Positions 24,992-34,103 of a stretch of DNA of 64,000 bases are shown here, piece by piece. The notes under the pieces were generated by a model. That model was given only the letters and a program-made list of their open reading frames with translations. It was not told where the DNA came from and did not search any database. Positions within the stretch are counted from its first letter, which is position 1. Each line of letters starts with the position of its first letter. The position numbers and the translations under genes were made by a program. The DNA is taken from NCBI RefSeq assembly GCF_018687755.1, contig NZ_CP061305.1:186001-250000 (forward strand), written 5' to 3'. This stretch comes from Polynucleobacter sp. JS-Mosq-20-D10. Its GTDB lineage: Bacteria > Pseudomonadota > Gammaproteobacteria > Burkholderiales > Burkholderiaceae.

Positions 24992-25835
24992 TCTGACTCA
25001 GATAGTACGGCGCTTAGATGGTAGTTGGCGACGCCACTTATTTCGCTATGCCCTAGGCCTCTCGATTTTGGTTCACCTCCTCTTTCTATCCTTCCGCTGG
25101 GGCATAGGAGAAATAGAAAATCGTCGTCTAAACACATCTCTCAGCGTTGTCTTGGTGAATGCTAGTAATCAAGTGGCACCCAAGCAGGCCAATAAATTAG
25201 CCCAAGCAGATGTGCATGGAGGTGGCAACACCCTCAATCAAGATGCTAGCGCGCTCCATCAGGCAAGACTCGGTGCAGATGCCCGTCTCGAGGTTTTAGA
25301 AAAACAACAAAAGCAACTGTTGGCCAAGCTTGAAGCGGATCGAGCGCTCTCGGGCGGTCGTAAAAGTGGAGATGAGAAACAAGTGACACCTCAGCTGAAT
25401 TCTTTGGAGGCTGAGCTAGCTAAGCGTTTGCAGGCCAATGGTCGCGAGCCTCGTCGTCAAGTCTTGACCGGAGCTAGTACGAAAGCGGTTGTATTTGCGC
25501 AGTATTACGATGCTATGCGTCAAAAGATAGAGGCTTATGGCAGTGCATTTTTCCCGCGGGCTAACGGCAGGCCTCTATACGGAAGTTTGGTCATTGTGGT
25601 GAGCGTAGATGCTCAAGGGCGCATTGCCAATAACGCTCAAGGTAAGGATGGTTTGAGTATTGGACGAAGCTCTGGCAATCCCGAGCTGGATCGTCAGGCC
25701 TTAGCGATTGTTCGTGCTTCTACCCCCTTTGGAGCTTTCCCCGCAGAAATGCGTAACCAGATTGATATCCTGGATTGGGTTTCTACTTTTGATTTCACGC
25801 GGGATGGATCTGATCGCTTAGATTTGCGTCCTTAA
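24975..25835 (+). CDS. TonB-like energy transducer protein
   Basis: A 286-residue inner membrane protein with one N-terminal anchor (ALGLSILVHLLFLSFRW), a coiled-coil-like middle rich in Gln, Lys, Leu and Glu (about residues 80-160), and a C-terminal TonB-type domain (GSLVIVVSVDAQGRI near 200, and the GNPELDRQALAIVRAS motif). It may link the proton motive force to an outer membrane receptor, but no receptor or ExbBD genes are nearby. The ATG at 24975 is preferred over an in-frame TTG at 24948; it overlaps the ribonuclease gene. Confidence 0.75.
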   Translation: MQVPPNLTQIVRRLDGSWRRHLFRYALGLSILVHLLFLSFRWGIGEIENRRLNTSLSVVLVNASNQVAPKQANKLAQADVHGGGNTLNQDASALHQARLGADARLEVLEKQQKQLLAKLEADRALSGGRKSGDEKQVTPQLNSLEAELAKRLQANGREPRRQVLTGASTKAVVFAQYYDAMRQKIEAYGSAFFPRANGRPLYGSLVIVVSVDAQGRIANNAQGKDGLSIGRSSGNPELDRQALAIVRASTPFGAFPAEMRNQIDILDWVSTFDFTRDGSDRLDLRP

Positions 25836-25876
25836 TTCAGAAGACACAACTCAATTTCGCTTATCCTGTAGTTACT

Positions 25877-26785
25877 ATGAGTCAAGTTACTTCTGCCCAA
25901 TTGCATACTGATCCCGCCCAATTTCCTGATGTGGATGTCTATGCGGTCGCCGGTAATCCGATCTCACACAGTAAATCGCCTGCTATTCATAAACGGTTTG
26001 CTGAACAGTCAAATCAGAAAATGTATTACGGGCATTTACAGCCCGAACTTGGTGAATTCAAAACCGCTGCGCAAGCTTTCTTTGCTGCTGGCGGCAAGGG
26101 TATGAATGTCACCGTGCCATTTAAATTGGATGCCCAAGCTCTTGCAGATGTATTAACACCGCGCGCACAGCTCGCTGGTGCTGTTAATACTTTGCGTATT
26201 CAAGATGGAAAAATCTTTGGTGACAATACCGATGGCGCTGGCTTAGTCAGAGACTTATTGGCACAAGGTATTCAGATTAAGGGCTCCCGAATTTTATTAT
26301 TAGGAGCGGGTGGCGCTTCTCGCGGAGTGCTTGGCCCTTTATTAGAGCAATCGCCTGGAGAATTAATCATTGCCAATCGATCCAATGCTAAGGCCGACGA
26401 GTTGGTTCAATTATTTAGTGATTTGGCTCGCTCTCTACAAGTTATATTGACGGCAGTGACTTTGAGCGAGCTGGAAAGTGTAAGTAAGACCACATCTCCT
26501 TTTGATCTCATTATTAATGCTACTGCCGCTGGGTTATCTAATGAATCTCCTATTAGCGATGCCGCAGCAAGCAATGTATTTACCCCAAAGTCTTTTGCTT
26601 ACGATATGGTCTACGGCAAAGTCACTACCTTGATGCAGCAAGCACTGCATCGCGGCGCACGAGTTAGCGATGGCTTGGGTATGTTGGTTGAGCAAGCCGC
26701 AGATGCTTTCTTAATTTGGCGTGGTGCCCAGCTTGCTAATGCGATCGATTCTCGCGCTGTATTGGCAGAACTTCGCACTTCCTAA
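25877..26785 (+). CDS. aroE: Shikimate dehydrogenase
   Basis: Reduces 3-dehydroshikimate to shikimate with NADPH. The 302 residues carry the shikimate-binding NPISHSKSPAIH near residue 29, the catalytic Lys in NVTVPFK, DNTDGAGLV with the partner Asp, the nucleotide loop GAGGASRG and the C-terminal DGLGMLVEQAADAF. About 20 additional residues precede the conserved N-terminus. Follows the TonB-like gene by 41 nt and is followed by mtgA after 17 nt, an aroE-mtgA pairing common in Burkholderiales. Confidence 0.96.
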   Translation: MSQVTSAQLHTDPAQFPDVDVYAVAGNPISHSKSPAIHKRFAEQSNQKMYYGHLQPELGEFKTAAQAFFAAGGKGMNVTVPFKLDAQALADVLTPRAQLAGAVNTLRIQDGKIFGDNTDGAGLVRDLLAQGIQIKGSRILLLGAGGASRGVLGPLLEQSPGELIIANRSNAKADELVQLFSDLARSLQVILTAVTLSELESVSKTTSPFDLIINATAAGLSNESPISDAAASNVFTPKSFAYDMVYGKVTTLMQQALHRGARVSDGLGMLVEQAADAFLIWRGAQLANAIDSRAVLAELRTS

Positions 26786-26802
26786 TTTCTAGCTAAGCTT
26801 TA

Positions 26803-27546
26803 ATGCGTTGGTTTTCTTACTTTCTGAAATGTTTGCTAGGTAGTTTTATTGCCATGCAAATGTACTTTGTCATTCAGATTGGGTTATGGGTAGTGCTGGA
26901 CCCTAGTAGTACTGCATTTCAGAGGGCTGAACGTTGGCGCATTTGCGGCCTGTCTTGGTCTTGCCCAGTGCAATCATCTTGGGTTCCTTACGACAAAATC
27001 TCTGCCAATCTCAAACGTGCTGTTTTAGTCAGTGAAGACGATATCTTCTTTCAGCATATGGGTGTACGGGTTGAGGATATGAAAAAGGCATGGGCCAAAA
27101 ATTCACAACTTAATCAACAGGGTAGCGGTAAATCCAAAACTGCTTTGCGTGGGGGCTCTACGATCACACAGCAGTTAGCAAAAAATCTTTTTCTATCTTC
27201 CGAGCAGAATTATTTTCGCAAAGCTCAGGAGCTCATCATTACGGGTTTGTTGGAGGCAATGCTTCCCAAGCAACGCCTTTATGAAATCTATCTGAATTCA
27301 GTGGAGTGGGGAGAGGGCATCTTTGGTATTGGCGCAGCTTCTCAGCACTACTATGGAATCAGACCGGCATCGCTTGATCGCGAACAGGCTGCAGCCTTAG
27401 CATCAGCTTTACCTGCGCCGAAGTGTTTTGACAAAGTGCAGTATTGCCGTAAGGCGAATATTCACTTCCCCACACGGCAAGACTTTATTTTAGAAAATAT
27501 GGATAGGGTAGCGTTGGCACCTATTCAGAAACCAAAAGCGCGCTAG
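26803..27546 (+). CDS. mtgA: Monofunctional peptidoglycan transglycosylase
   Basis: Polymerises lipid II into glycan strands at the inner membrane (GT51 family without a transpeptidase domain). The 247-residue protein has an N-terminal membrane segment (LKCLLGSFIAMQMYFVIQIGLWV) and motifs SEDDIFFQHMG with the catalytic Glu, GGSTITQQLAKNLFLS, and YLNSVEWGEGIFGI. Ends 2 nt before the stop of convergent pyrF. Confidence 0.95.
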   Translation: MRWFSYFLKCLLGSFIAMQMYFVIQIGLWVVLDPSSTAFQRAERWRICGLSWSCPVQSSWVPYDKISANLKRAVLVSEDDIFFQHMGVRVEDMKKAWAKNSQLNQQGSGKSKTALRGGSTITQQLAKNLFLSSEQNYFRKAQELIITGLLEAMLPKQRLYEIYLNSVEWGEGIFGIGAASQHYYGIRPASLDREQAAALASALPAPKCFDKVQYCRKANIHFPTRQDFILENMDRVALAPIQKPKAR

Positions 27547-27548
27547 CG

Positions 27549-28394
27549 TTACTTGGTACTTGCAGTTCTTAACGCATCTCTCGTTGCGATGGCTACTTTT
27601 CTAGCCGCCTCGGCAAAATCATTTCCTGTGCTTGCATATAAGATTGCTCTGGAGGAGTTGATCATCATGCCTATGCCTGGCTGATTGGGTATGCTGCCAG
27701 CTTTAATAGTGGCATCGATATCACCGCCTTGAGCGCCAATACCGGGGATGAGCAAAGGCATCTCGCCCACAATAGCTCTCACCTTAGCAATTTCTTCGGG
27801 GAAGGTGGCGCCAACTACCAAGCTAATTTGTCCAGATGTGTTCCACTGTTGTGCAGCGAGTTTGGCGACGTGCAAATAAAGGGGCTCACCATTTGGCGAG
27901 ACATTCAAGAACTGAAGGTCGGAGCCCCCTGGATTTGAGGTGCGACATAAAACAATCACGCCCTTGCCGGCGTGTTTTATGTAAGGCTCGATGGTGTCAA
28001 AACCCATGTACGGGTTCACAGTGACCGCATCTGCGCCATAGCGCTCAAACGCCTCTAAAGCGTAGTGGTCAGCTGTACTGCCGATATCCCCACGTTTGGA
28101 ATCGAGGATGACAGGGATGTGGGGATATTTATCTTTAAGGTAGCGAGTCAGTTTTTCCAGTTGAGCTTCGGCTCTTTGGGAGGCGAAATAGGCAAACTGA
28201 GGTTTAAAGGAGCAGGCGGTATCCGCAGTTGCATCAGCGATCTCGCGGCAGAACTCAAAAATCCCCTCAGGCTTACCCTGAAATACAGCTGGCAAACGCT
28301 TGGGATCTGGATCAAAGCCCACGCACAACATGCTGCCTTGGGAAGCCCACGCAGACTGGACTTGTTGGGTAAAGGTAATTGAGCTAGAGTTCAT
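27549..28394 (-). CDS. pyrF: Orotidine 5'-phosphate decarboxylase
   Basis: Converts OMP to UMP, the last step of pyrimidine synthesis. The motif DSKRGDIGSTADHY near residue 94 is the catalytic Lys/Asp region in the form of the second PyrF subfamily, longer (281 residues) than the E. coli type. VNPYMGFDTIEPY and the phosphate-binding GIGAQGGD near 210 are also present. I take the ATG of MNSSSITFTQQV as start; an upstream in-frame TTG is less likely. It converges with mtgA and is divergent from corA. Confidence 0.93.
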   Translation of the reverse strand: MNSSSITFTQQVQSAWASQGSMLCVGFDPDPKRLPAVFQGKPEGIFEFCREIADATADTACSFKPQFAYFASQRAEAQLEKLTRYLKDKYPHIPVILDSKRGDIGSTADHYALEAFERYGADAVTVNPYMGFDTIEPYIKHAGKGVIVLCRTSNPGGSDLQFLNVSPNGEPLYLHVAKLAAQQWNTSGQISLVVGATFPEEIAKVRAIVGEMPLLIPGIGAQGGDIDATIKAGSIPNQPGIGMMINSSRAILYASTGNDFAEAARKVAIATRDALRTASTK

Positions 28395-28468
28395 TAGGAT
28401 TAAGCTTATTTTAGTCAAACTGTCATGAGCTATAGGATAAACTAGCGACCATTCCTTAGGAGTTCACC

Positions 28469-29440
28469 ATGATCAACTTGTTCGTCCTGCAAAATGGCCG
28501 CCTCTCTCAAGAGCAAGTGGAAGATCGCAATGAATTGTTGCAATACTCCAACCCTATCTGGATCGACGTTGTTGACCCTGAAGAGGAAGAGCTCCTGTGG
28601 ATTAAAGAGGCTTTTGGCGTTCTCCTGCCTGAATTGGATGATTTGGGTGACTTAGAAGCTTCCGCGCGTTATTTCGAGGCTGATGACGGCCACCTTCATA
28701 TTCGTACTGATTTCTTATTGGACGAAGAGGAAACTTCTCGTAACGTCCGAGTCGCTTTCGTAATGACTAAGCAAGTTTTGTTCTCCATTCATGACGAAGA
28801 TTTGCCGGTATTCCGCTTGGTGCGTTTGCGTGCCCGTTTGCGCCCAGGTTCAGTCAGCAATGCAAAAGACGTTTTACTCGACCTGTACTCCACTGATGCT
28901 GAGTATTCTGCCGATGCCTTGGAAGAGGTTTATGAAAATCTCGAACAAGCAGGTAAGCGCGTTTTGCAAGATGATATTACCGATCATGATGCAGAAGAAG
29001 TGCTCGAAACAATTGCTAAGGAAGAAGATACCAACGGACGCATTCGTCGTAATGTGATGGATACTCGTCGCGCATTGTCTTTCTTAATGCGCAGCAAATT
29101 ATTGTCTGATGAGCAGCAAGAAGAAGCGCGACAGATCTTACGAGATATTGATTCACTAGAAAACCATACTGCATTTTTATTCGATAAGATCAACTTCTTG
29201 ATGGATGCGACAGTCGGTTTTATTAATCTGAACCAAAGTAAGATTATTAAGATCTTCTCGGTGGTATCTGTTGCCTTAATGCCACCAACTTTGTTAGCGA
29301 GCGTGTGGGGAATGAACTTCCGCTATATGCCTGAGTTAGAGCAGACCTGGGGTTATCCAGTTGCCATTATTTCTATGGTGATTTCAGCGATGATTCCATT
29401 GGGCTACTTCCGCCACAAGGGTTGGTTAAGCTCGCGCTAA
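28469..29440 (+). CDS. corA: Magnesium/cobalt transporter CorA family
   Basis: A pentameric Mg2+ channel. The 323 residues have a large acidic, helical cytosolic part and two C-terminal transmembrane helices joined by the selectivity loop GMNF (in VWGMNFRYMPEL near residue 285), the family hallmark. TAGGAG precedes the ATG at good spacing. It converges with pncC with only four bases between stops and has no Mg2+-sensing leader that I can see in the 74 bp upstream. Confidence 0.94.
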   Translation: MINLFVLQNGRLSQEQVEDRNELLQYSNPIWIDVVDPEEEELLWIKEAFGVLLPELDDLGDLEASARYFEADDGHLHIRTDFLLDEEETSRNVRVAFVMTKQVLFSIHDEDLPVFRLVRLRARLRPGSVSNAKDVLLDLYSTDAEYSADALEEVYENLEQAGKRVLQDDITDHDAEEVLETIAKEEDTNGRIRRNVMDTRRALSFLMRSKLLSDEQQEEARQILRDIDSLENHTAFLFDKINFLMDATVGFINLNQSKIIKIFSVVSVALMPPTLLASVWGMNFRYMPELEQTWGYPVAIISMVISAMIPLGYFRHKGWLSSR

Positions 29441-29444
29441 CTCA

Positions 29445-29969
29445 CTAGGCGTTTTTTGGTTCAAGCAAGTCTAAAAAGTGAGAGAGCGCAAAATCACGCG
29501 CTTGTTCTCGCACTACTTGACGATCGCCATTAAAGTGTTTTGTCAGTGTGACAGTATTAATAGAATCAGGCCCAATATTTTCTTTAATCGCCCAACCAAA
29601 GCAGACGGTACCAACCGGCTTTTCTGCTGAACCACCGGTTGGACCAGCGATGCCGGTAATGGAGATGGCAGCGTTGACATTAGCATTACGTAGCGCCCCC
29701 TCAGCCATGACTTTGGCAACTTGCTCGCTGACTGCGCCAAAAGAGTCAATGGTTTCCATTGAAACATCTAAGCATTCAGATTTTGCGGTATTGCTATAGG
29801 TGATGTAGCCTCGCTCAAGCCAATCGCTTGAGCCTGCTAAATCCGTCAGGGTTGCGCAGACAAGGCCACCGGTACAGGATTCGGCCAGGGCAATTTTCCA
29901 ACCTCGGCTTATTAGGGTCTGTCCAACAGCTCTAGCTAGTTCATGCTGAGGATCATTATTATTTTTCAT
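29445..29969 (-). CDS. pncC: Nicotinamide-nucleotide amidase (CinA C-terminal domain)
   Basis: Deamidates NMN to nicotinate mononucleotide in pyridine nucleotide recycling. The 174-residue protein equals the stand-alone CinA C-terminal family: ALAESCTGGLVCATLTD near residue 25 with the catalytic Ser, Thr and following Gly pair, ISITGIAGPTGG and KPVGTVCFG. The ATG at 29969 is chosen because it overlaps the pgpA stop (ATGA) and fits the family N-terminus. Last gene of thiL-pgpA-pncC. Confidence 0.92.
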   Translation of the reverse strand: MKNNNDPQHELARAVGQTLISRGWKIALAESCTGGLVCATLTDLAGSSDWLERGYITYSNTAKSECLDVSMETIDSFGAVSEQVAKVMAEGALRNANVNAAISITGIAGPTGGSAEKPVGTVCFGWAIKENIGPDSINTVTLTKHFNGDRQVVREQARDFALSHFLDLLEPKNA

Positions 29970-30535
29970 GAGATATAGCTCAATCCAATATGTAAAAGCG
30001 TCATGGTGAGCAGGGTAAAAAATGCTGCAGCCAAATCGTCGGCAATGATTCCGAAGCCGCGCCACAGTATTAAGCCAACACTGGATGGAGAGGGGTTGTC
30101 ACCAAGCTCTAAATGTTTAAAGTGTCGATCAATTATTCCGATCGGACCGGGTTTCACAGCATCAAAGAATCGGAATAGTGCAAATGCCAAAATCTGCATC
30201 CATAAGTTTGCTGGCATGATGAATATCAATACGAGCCAGAAAGCTACTACTTCATCCCACACAATTCCACCAAAATCTTTTTTCCCTAACTCTTCACTGA
30301 CTTGTCCGCAGATCCAGCAACCCAGAAGAATGCCTGCGCCAATAATCCAGAACCATGCTGTGGTGGATAGAAAATACTCACCCAGCAAGAAGGTGGCCCA
30401 GGCCCACAGTGTTCCAGCGGTGCCAGGTGCGAATGGCGCTAAACCACTACCCAGTCCGAACGCTAGAGCGCGACTCGGTTTGCTAAATACCCAACTTAAG
30501 CTAAGGGTAGGTACGGTCGAAGTCGGCGTATTCAT
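29966..30535 (-). CDS. pgpA: Phosphatidylglycerophosphatase A
   Basis: Dephosphorylates phosphatidylglycerol phosphate in the inner membrane. The 189 residues contain GSGLAPFAPGTAGTLWA near residue 29, IVWDEVVAFWLVL near 95, and FRFFDAVKPGPIGIIDR near 136, with the conserved Asp and Arg residues of the PgpA family, plus four hydrophobic segments. Overlaps thiL upstream and pncC downstream by ATGA, an order known from many proteobacteria. Confidence 0.95.
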   Translation of the reverse strand: MNTPTSTVPTLSLSWVFSKPSRALAFGLGSGLAPFAPGTAGTLWAWATFLLGEYFLSTTAWFWIIGAGILLGCWICGQVSEELGKKDFGGIVWDEVVAFWLVLIFIMPANLWMQILAFALFRFFDAVKPGPIGIIDRHFKHLELGDNPSPSSVGLILWRGFGIIADDLAAAFFTLLTMTLLHIGLSYIS

Positions 30536-31554
30536 GCGAAGTGATTAAAGGATTTGAGTAGTTGATGTGTTTCTTCAGGATTTAATCTCGCCCCACTGCC
30601 GTCGATGAGCTGGATCTCAGGTGAGGAGTGTTGCATCAGCTTAATGCTGCCAATTTGAGTGAGGGAAAGATTTAAGTCCCCGCTGATTTTGGTGATCGCA
30701 CCTCTTGAACTGCTTGCAGCGGTAAAGCACAGCTCGTAATCATCACCGCCACTTGCGGCATATTGATTCTGAATAATGGGCGATTGTTTGCGTAATGTTG
30801 TGGATTTGGGGATGCGCTCTAAAAAGATTTCTGCATCTTTGCCTGATTGCTTCAGGATGTGCTTTAGATCACCTAATAGGCCATCGGAGACATCCAAAGC
30901 AGAATTGGCAATACCTCTTAAGGCAATGCCCAATTGAATTCTAGGAGTGGGTTGATGCATGCGCGCCTCAATTACTTCCAAATCCCCTCTTTCTAATTCC
31001 AGTTCATGACGCAGTGCAGCAAGAGCAAGTCGGGCATCACCAACGGCTCCAGAAACCCAAATGTCATCACCTTCTAATGCCCCTGACCTACGAATGGCTT
31101 TGTCTTTCGGAGTGCTACCAAAGGCAGTGATACAAATATTGAGTGGACCAGCGGTAGTGTCGCCGCCAATGAGTGGGCAGGCAAATTGATTGGCGATTGC
31201 AAATAAACCTTTGCTAAAAGCTTCTAACCAAGCTGAATTCGCCTCAGGCAGTGCCAGTGTGAGGGTGAAACCCATCGGCCTAGCGCCCATAGCTGCTAGG
31301 TCTGAAAGGTTGACTGCTAGGGCTTTCCAGCCTAACCACTCTGGATTGGCATCTGGAAAAAAGTGTCGTCCTGATACCAGCATGTCGCTGGTAATGGCAA
31401 GCTCCTCGGTTGGGTTCGTTTTTAGAAGGGCGCAATCATCACCAATTCCCAGTTTTACTGAGCCGGGATTGGTGGCAAGCATGAGATCGGACTGCGTTTT
31501 AAAGAAACGCTGAATTAGATCAAATTCGCCAAGCGAGTGGGTTTGAGATTGCAT
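30532..31554 (-). CDS. thiL: Thiamine-monophosphate kinase
   Basis: Phosphorylates thiamine monophosphate to the active diphosphate. The 340-residue product begins MQSQTHSLGEFDLIQRFF, the usual ThiL N-terminus, so I place the start at 31554 instead of further upstream. GIGDDCALL near residue 40, SDMLVSGRHF near 62, GGDTTAG near 130 and DVSDGLLGDL near 215 bind Mg2+ and ATP. First gene of thiL-pgpA-pncC; divergent from maeB by about 70 bp. No TPP riboswitch is seen upstream. Confidence 0.95.
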   Translation of the reverse strand: MQSQTHSLGEFDLIQRFFKTQSDLMLATNPGSVKLGIGDDCALLKTNPTEELAITSDMLVSGRHFFPDANPEWLGWKALAVNLSDLAAMGARPMGFTLTLALPEANSAWLEAFSKGLFAIANQFACPLIGGDTTAGPLNICITAFGSTPKDKAIRRSGALEGDDIWVSGAVGDARLALAALRHELELERGDLEVIEARMHQPTPRIQLGIALRGIANSALDVSDGLLGDLKHILKQSGKDAEIFLERIPKSTTLRKQSPIIQNQYAASGGDDYELCFTAASSSRGAITKISGDLNLSLTQIGSIKLMQHSSPEIQLIDGSGARLNPEETHQLLKSFNHFA

Positions 31555-31625
31555 GCCCCATTTTATGGCTCTTGGGACTCTTTCATCTGAGAGGAATAGA
31601 ATTAAAGCTTGAATACGTCTGATTG

Positions 31626-33965
31626 ATGAGTGAACTAATGAGTAAACCAAGCAATAGCACTAAAGAACAGCAAATAGCGGATTTAAGGGCAGCTGCTCTT
31701 CACTATCATGAGTTTCCAACTCCGGGGAAAATTGAAATTGCCCCAACCAAGCAGTTAACCAATCAGCGTGACTTAGCCCTGGCTTATACGCCTGGCGTTG
31801 CTGCGCCTTGCGAGGAAATTGTTAAAGATCCCGCTAATGCCTTCAAATACACCGCCCGAGGTAATTTAGTTGGTGTGATAACCAACGGCACGGCAGTGTT
31901 GGGTCTGGGAAACATTGGGCCATTGGCTAGTAAGCCAGTGATGGAAGGTAAGGCAGTTCTTTTCAAGAAATTTGCTGGCATTGATGTTTTTGATATTGAA
32001 GTGAATGAAAACGATCCAGAAAAATTAGTTGAAATCATTGCGGCGCTCGAACCTACTTTTGGTGGTATCAATTTAGAAGATATCAAAGCGCCGGATTGTT
32101 TTATTGTTGAGCGCAAGTTGCGAGCGCGTATGAAGATTCCGGTCTTTCACGATGACCAACATGGAACCGCGATTGTGGTTGCTGCTGCGATTCTCAATGG
32201 CTTAAAGGTTGTTGGTAAGGATGTTACTAATGTGAAATTAGTTACTTCTGGTGCTGGCGCTGCTGCATTAGCTTGTTTGGATTTATTGGTGGACCTTGGT
32301 ATCCCGCGTAAGAATATTTGGGTTACTGATTTAGTTGGTGTTGCATACAAAGGTCGTCAAGAATTAATGGATCCGCAAAAGGAGCCGTTCTGTCAGGAGA
32401 CTGATTTACGTACCCTTGATCAAGTGATTGAAGGTGCTGATATTTTTTTAGGCCTCTCAGCTGGCGGTGTTCTGAAGCAATCGATGGTGAAGAAGATGGC
32501 TGATAAGCCATTGATCTATGCCTTGGCAAATCCAACTCCAGAGATTCTGCCTGAGGAGGTAAAAGAAGTTCGTCCTGACGCGGTGATGGCAACGGGTCGT
32601 ACTGATTATCCAAACCAAGTAAATAACGTGCTGTGCTTTCCGTTTATCTTCCGTGGTGCATTAGACGTTGGCGCTACCACTATCACACGTGGCATGGAAG
32701 TCGCAGCAGTAAGGGCCGTGGCAGAGCTGGCACGAGCCGAGCAGAGTGAAATAGTGACCTCGGTATATGGTATTGAGAACCTGTCTTTTGGTCCAGAGTA
32801 CTTAATTCCAAAACCGTTTGATCCGCGTTTGATTACCGTCATCGCACCTGCTGTTGCTAAAGCGGCGATGGAGGATGGTGTTGCTCTGCGTCCAATTAAA
32901 GACTTCGATGCTTACCGCAATCAGTTGCAACAGTTTGTGTACCACTCCGGTACTTTGATGAAGCCATTGTTTAGCATTGCTAAAGGAGTGCCTGCCGCTC
33001 AAAAACGTATTGTGTTTGCTGAAGGTGAAGATGAGCGCGTATTGCGTGCAGTACAAATCATGATTGATGAGCATTTGGCAACACCAATTTTGATCGGTCG
33101 CCCTGCGGTAATTGAGCACCGCATTGATAAGTTCGGATTACGTATTAAAGCGGGTGAAGACTTTGAGATTGTGAACCCGGAGAATGATTCACGCTTCCGT
33201 GATTTCTGGCAAACCTATTTGGCCTTGACTGAGCGAAAAGGTGTTACCGAATCTTTCGCTAAGCTAGAAATGCGTCGTCGCAATAGCTTGATCGGATCCA
33301 TCATGATTAGCAAAGGTATGGCTGATGGCATGATTTGTGGAACCGTTGGCAACTTAGCAACCCATTTGAAGTACATCGATGAGGTGGTGGGTCAAGAGCC
33401 GGGTGCTAATGTATATGGCGCTATGTCTGGATTAATTTTGCCGGGTCGCCAAGTCTTCTTAGTGGATACCCATGTGAATATCGATCCAACAGCGGAACAA
33501 TTGGCTGAACTCACAATGATGGCCGCAAACGAAATGCGTAAATTAGGCATAACACCTAAGGTGGCACTCTTGTCCCATTCCAATTTCGGTTCTAGCAGTG
33601 CCCCATCTGCAATCAAAATGCGTGATGTATTGGCTTTGATTCAAAAAGCAGACCCTAGCCTTGAAGTAGATGGCGAAATGCATGGTGATAGCGCTTTGGA
33701 TGAAACTATTCGCGCCGGTGCGGTTACTTCATCGCCATTAAAAGGTGATGCTAATTTGTTGGTTCTGCCAAATATTGATGCTGCCAACATTTCTTACAAC
33801 TTATTGAAGACCGCTGCTGGTAACGGCATTGCAATCGGACCATTGCTGTTGGGGGTTGCTAAGCCAATTCATATTTTGACGCCAGCAGCTACAGTGCGTC
33901 GCATCGTCAATGTGACTACGTTGGCGGTAGTTGAAGCAGCAAGCAACGCTAGAGGTGCTACTTAA
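31626..33965 (+). CDS. maeB: NADP-dependent malic enzyme with phosphotransacetylase-like C-terminal domain
   Basis: Oxidatively decarboxylates malate to pyruvate. Residues 1 to about 430 form the malic enzyme part (ALAYTPGVAAPCEEI, EGKAVLFKKFAGIDVFDIE, FHDDQHGTAIVV, GAGAAALACL) and about 435-779 the phosphotransacetylase-like part (VFAEGEDERVLRAVQ, LLSHSNFGSS). Hybrid MaeB proteins of this layout are typical of proteobacteria; the second domain serves regulation by acetyl-CoA and is not catalytically active in studied cases. Start ATG 31626 or 31638 cannot be separated, because neither has a clear Shine-Dalgarno. Confidence 0.95.
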   Translation: MSELMSKPSNSTKEQQIADLRAAALHYHEFPTPGKIEIAPTKQLTNQRDLALAYTPGVAAPCEEIVKDPANAFKYTARGNLVGVITNGTAVLGLGNIGPLASKPVMEGKAVLFKKFAGIDVFDIEVNENDPEKLVEIIAALEPTFGGINLEDIKAPDCFIVERKLRARMKIPVFHDDQHGTAIVVAAAILNGLKVVGKDVTNVKLVTSGAGAAALACLDLLVDLGIPRKNIWVTDLVGVAYKGRQELMDPQKEPFCQETDLRTLDQVIEGADIFLGLSAGGVLKQSMVKKMADKPLIYALANPTPEILPEEVKEVRPDAVMATGRTDYPNQVNNVLCFPFIFRGALDVGATTITRGMEVAAVRAVAELARAEQSEIVTSVYGIENLSFGPEYLIPKPFDPRLITVIAPAVAKAAMEDGVALRPIKDFDAYRNQLQQFVYHSGTLMKPLFSIAKGVPAAQKRIVFAEGEDERVLRAVQIMIDEHLATPILIGRPAVIEHRIDKFGLRIKAGEDFEIVNPENDSRFRDFWQTYLALTERKGVTESFAKLEMRRRNSLIGSIMISKGMADGMICGTVGNLATHLKYIDEVVGQEPGANVYGAMSGLILPGRQVFLVDTHVNIDPTAEQLAELTMMAANEMRKLGITPKVALLSHSNFGSSSAPSAIKMRDVLALIQKADPSLEVDGEMHGDSALDETIRAGAVTSSPLKGDANLLVLPNIDAANISYNLLKTAAGNGIAIGPLLLGVAKPIHILTPAATVRRIVNVTTLAVVEAASNARGAT

Positions 33966-33982
33966 GTCTGTGAAATGGGCTT

Positions 33983-34018
33983 TTATTTATGTTAGTTTGC
34001 GTTAACTAACATAAATAA
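33983..34018. repeat. 15-bp inverted repeat downstream of maeB
   Basis: TTATTTATGTTAGTT (33983-33997) and AACTAACATAAATAA (34004-34018) are perfect complements around TGCGTT. It is AT-rich and has no T tract, unlike a standard terminator. It could be an operator for the next gene or a folded 3' end of maeB mRNA. Confidence 0.7.
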
Positions 34019-34021
34019 TTA

Positions 34022-34046
34022 TTATATAAATCAATGGTTTATATAA
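34022..34046. repeat. 9-bp inverted repeat upstream of the barstar homologue
   Basis: TTATATAAA (34022-34030) and TTTATATAA (34038-34046) with a 7-bp spacer TCAATGG, only 4 bp after the longer repeat at 33983-34018. Together they occupy most of the region between maeB and the barstar-like gene, where the promoter of that gene should be. Confidence 0.6.
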
Positions 34047-34103
34047 AATACACTGTAATTGGGCTTGATTTGATGGCGTGTTAAGGGTAATCTAGCATCC
34101 ATC

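Noticed and set aside
30003..30548. 181-residue plus-strand frame opposite pgpA and pncC
   Set aside because: The minus-strand genes are clear family members; the plus frame is low complexity and lacks motifs.
31555..31625. TPP riboswitch upstream of thiL
   Set aside because: The gap of about 70 bp is too short and has no THI-box CUGAGA arrangement in the needed context.
32323..32613. Long antisense frame within maeB
   Set aside because: A shadow of the coding bias on the other strand; no ribosome binding site and no known family.
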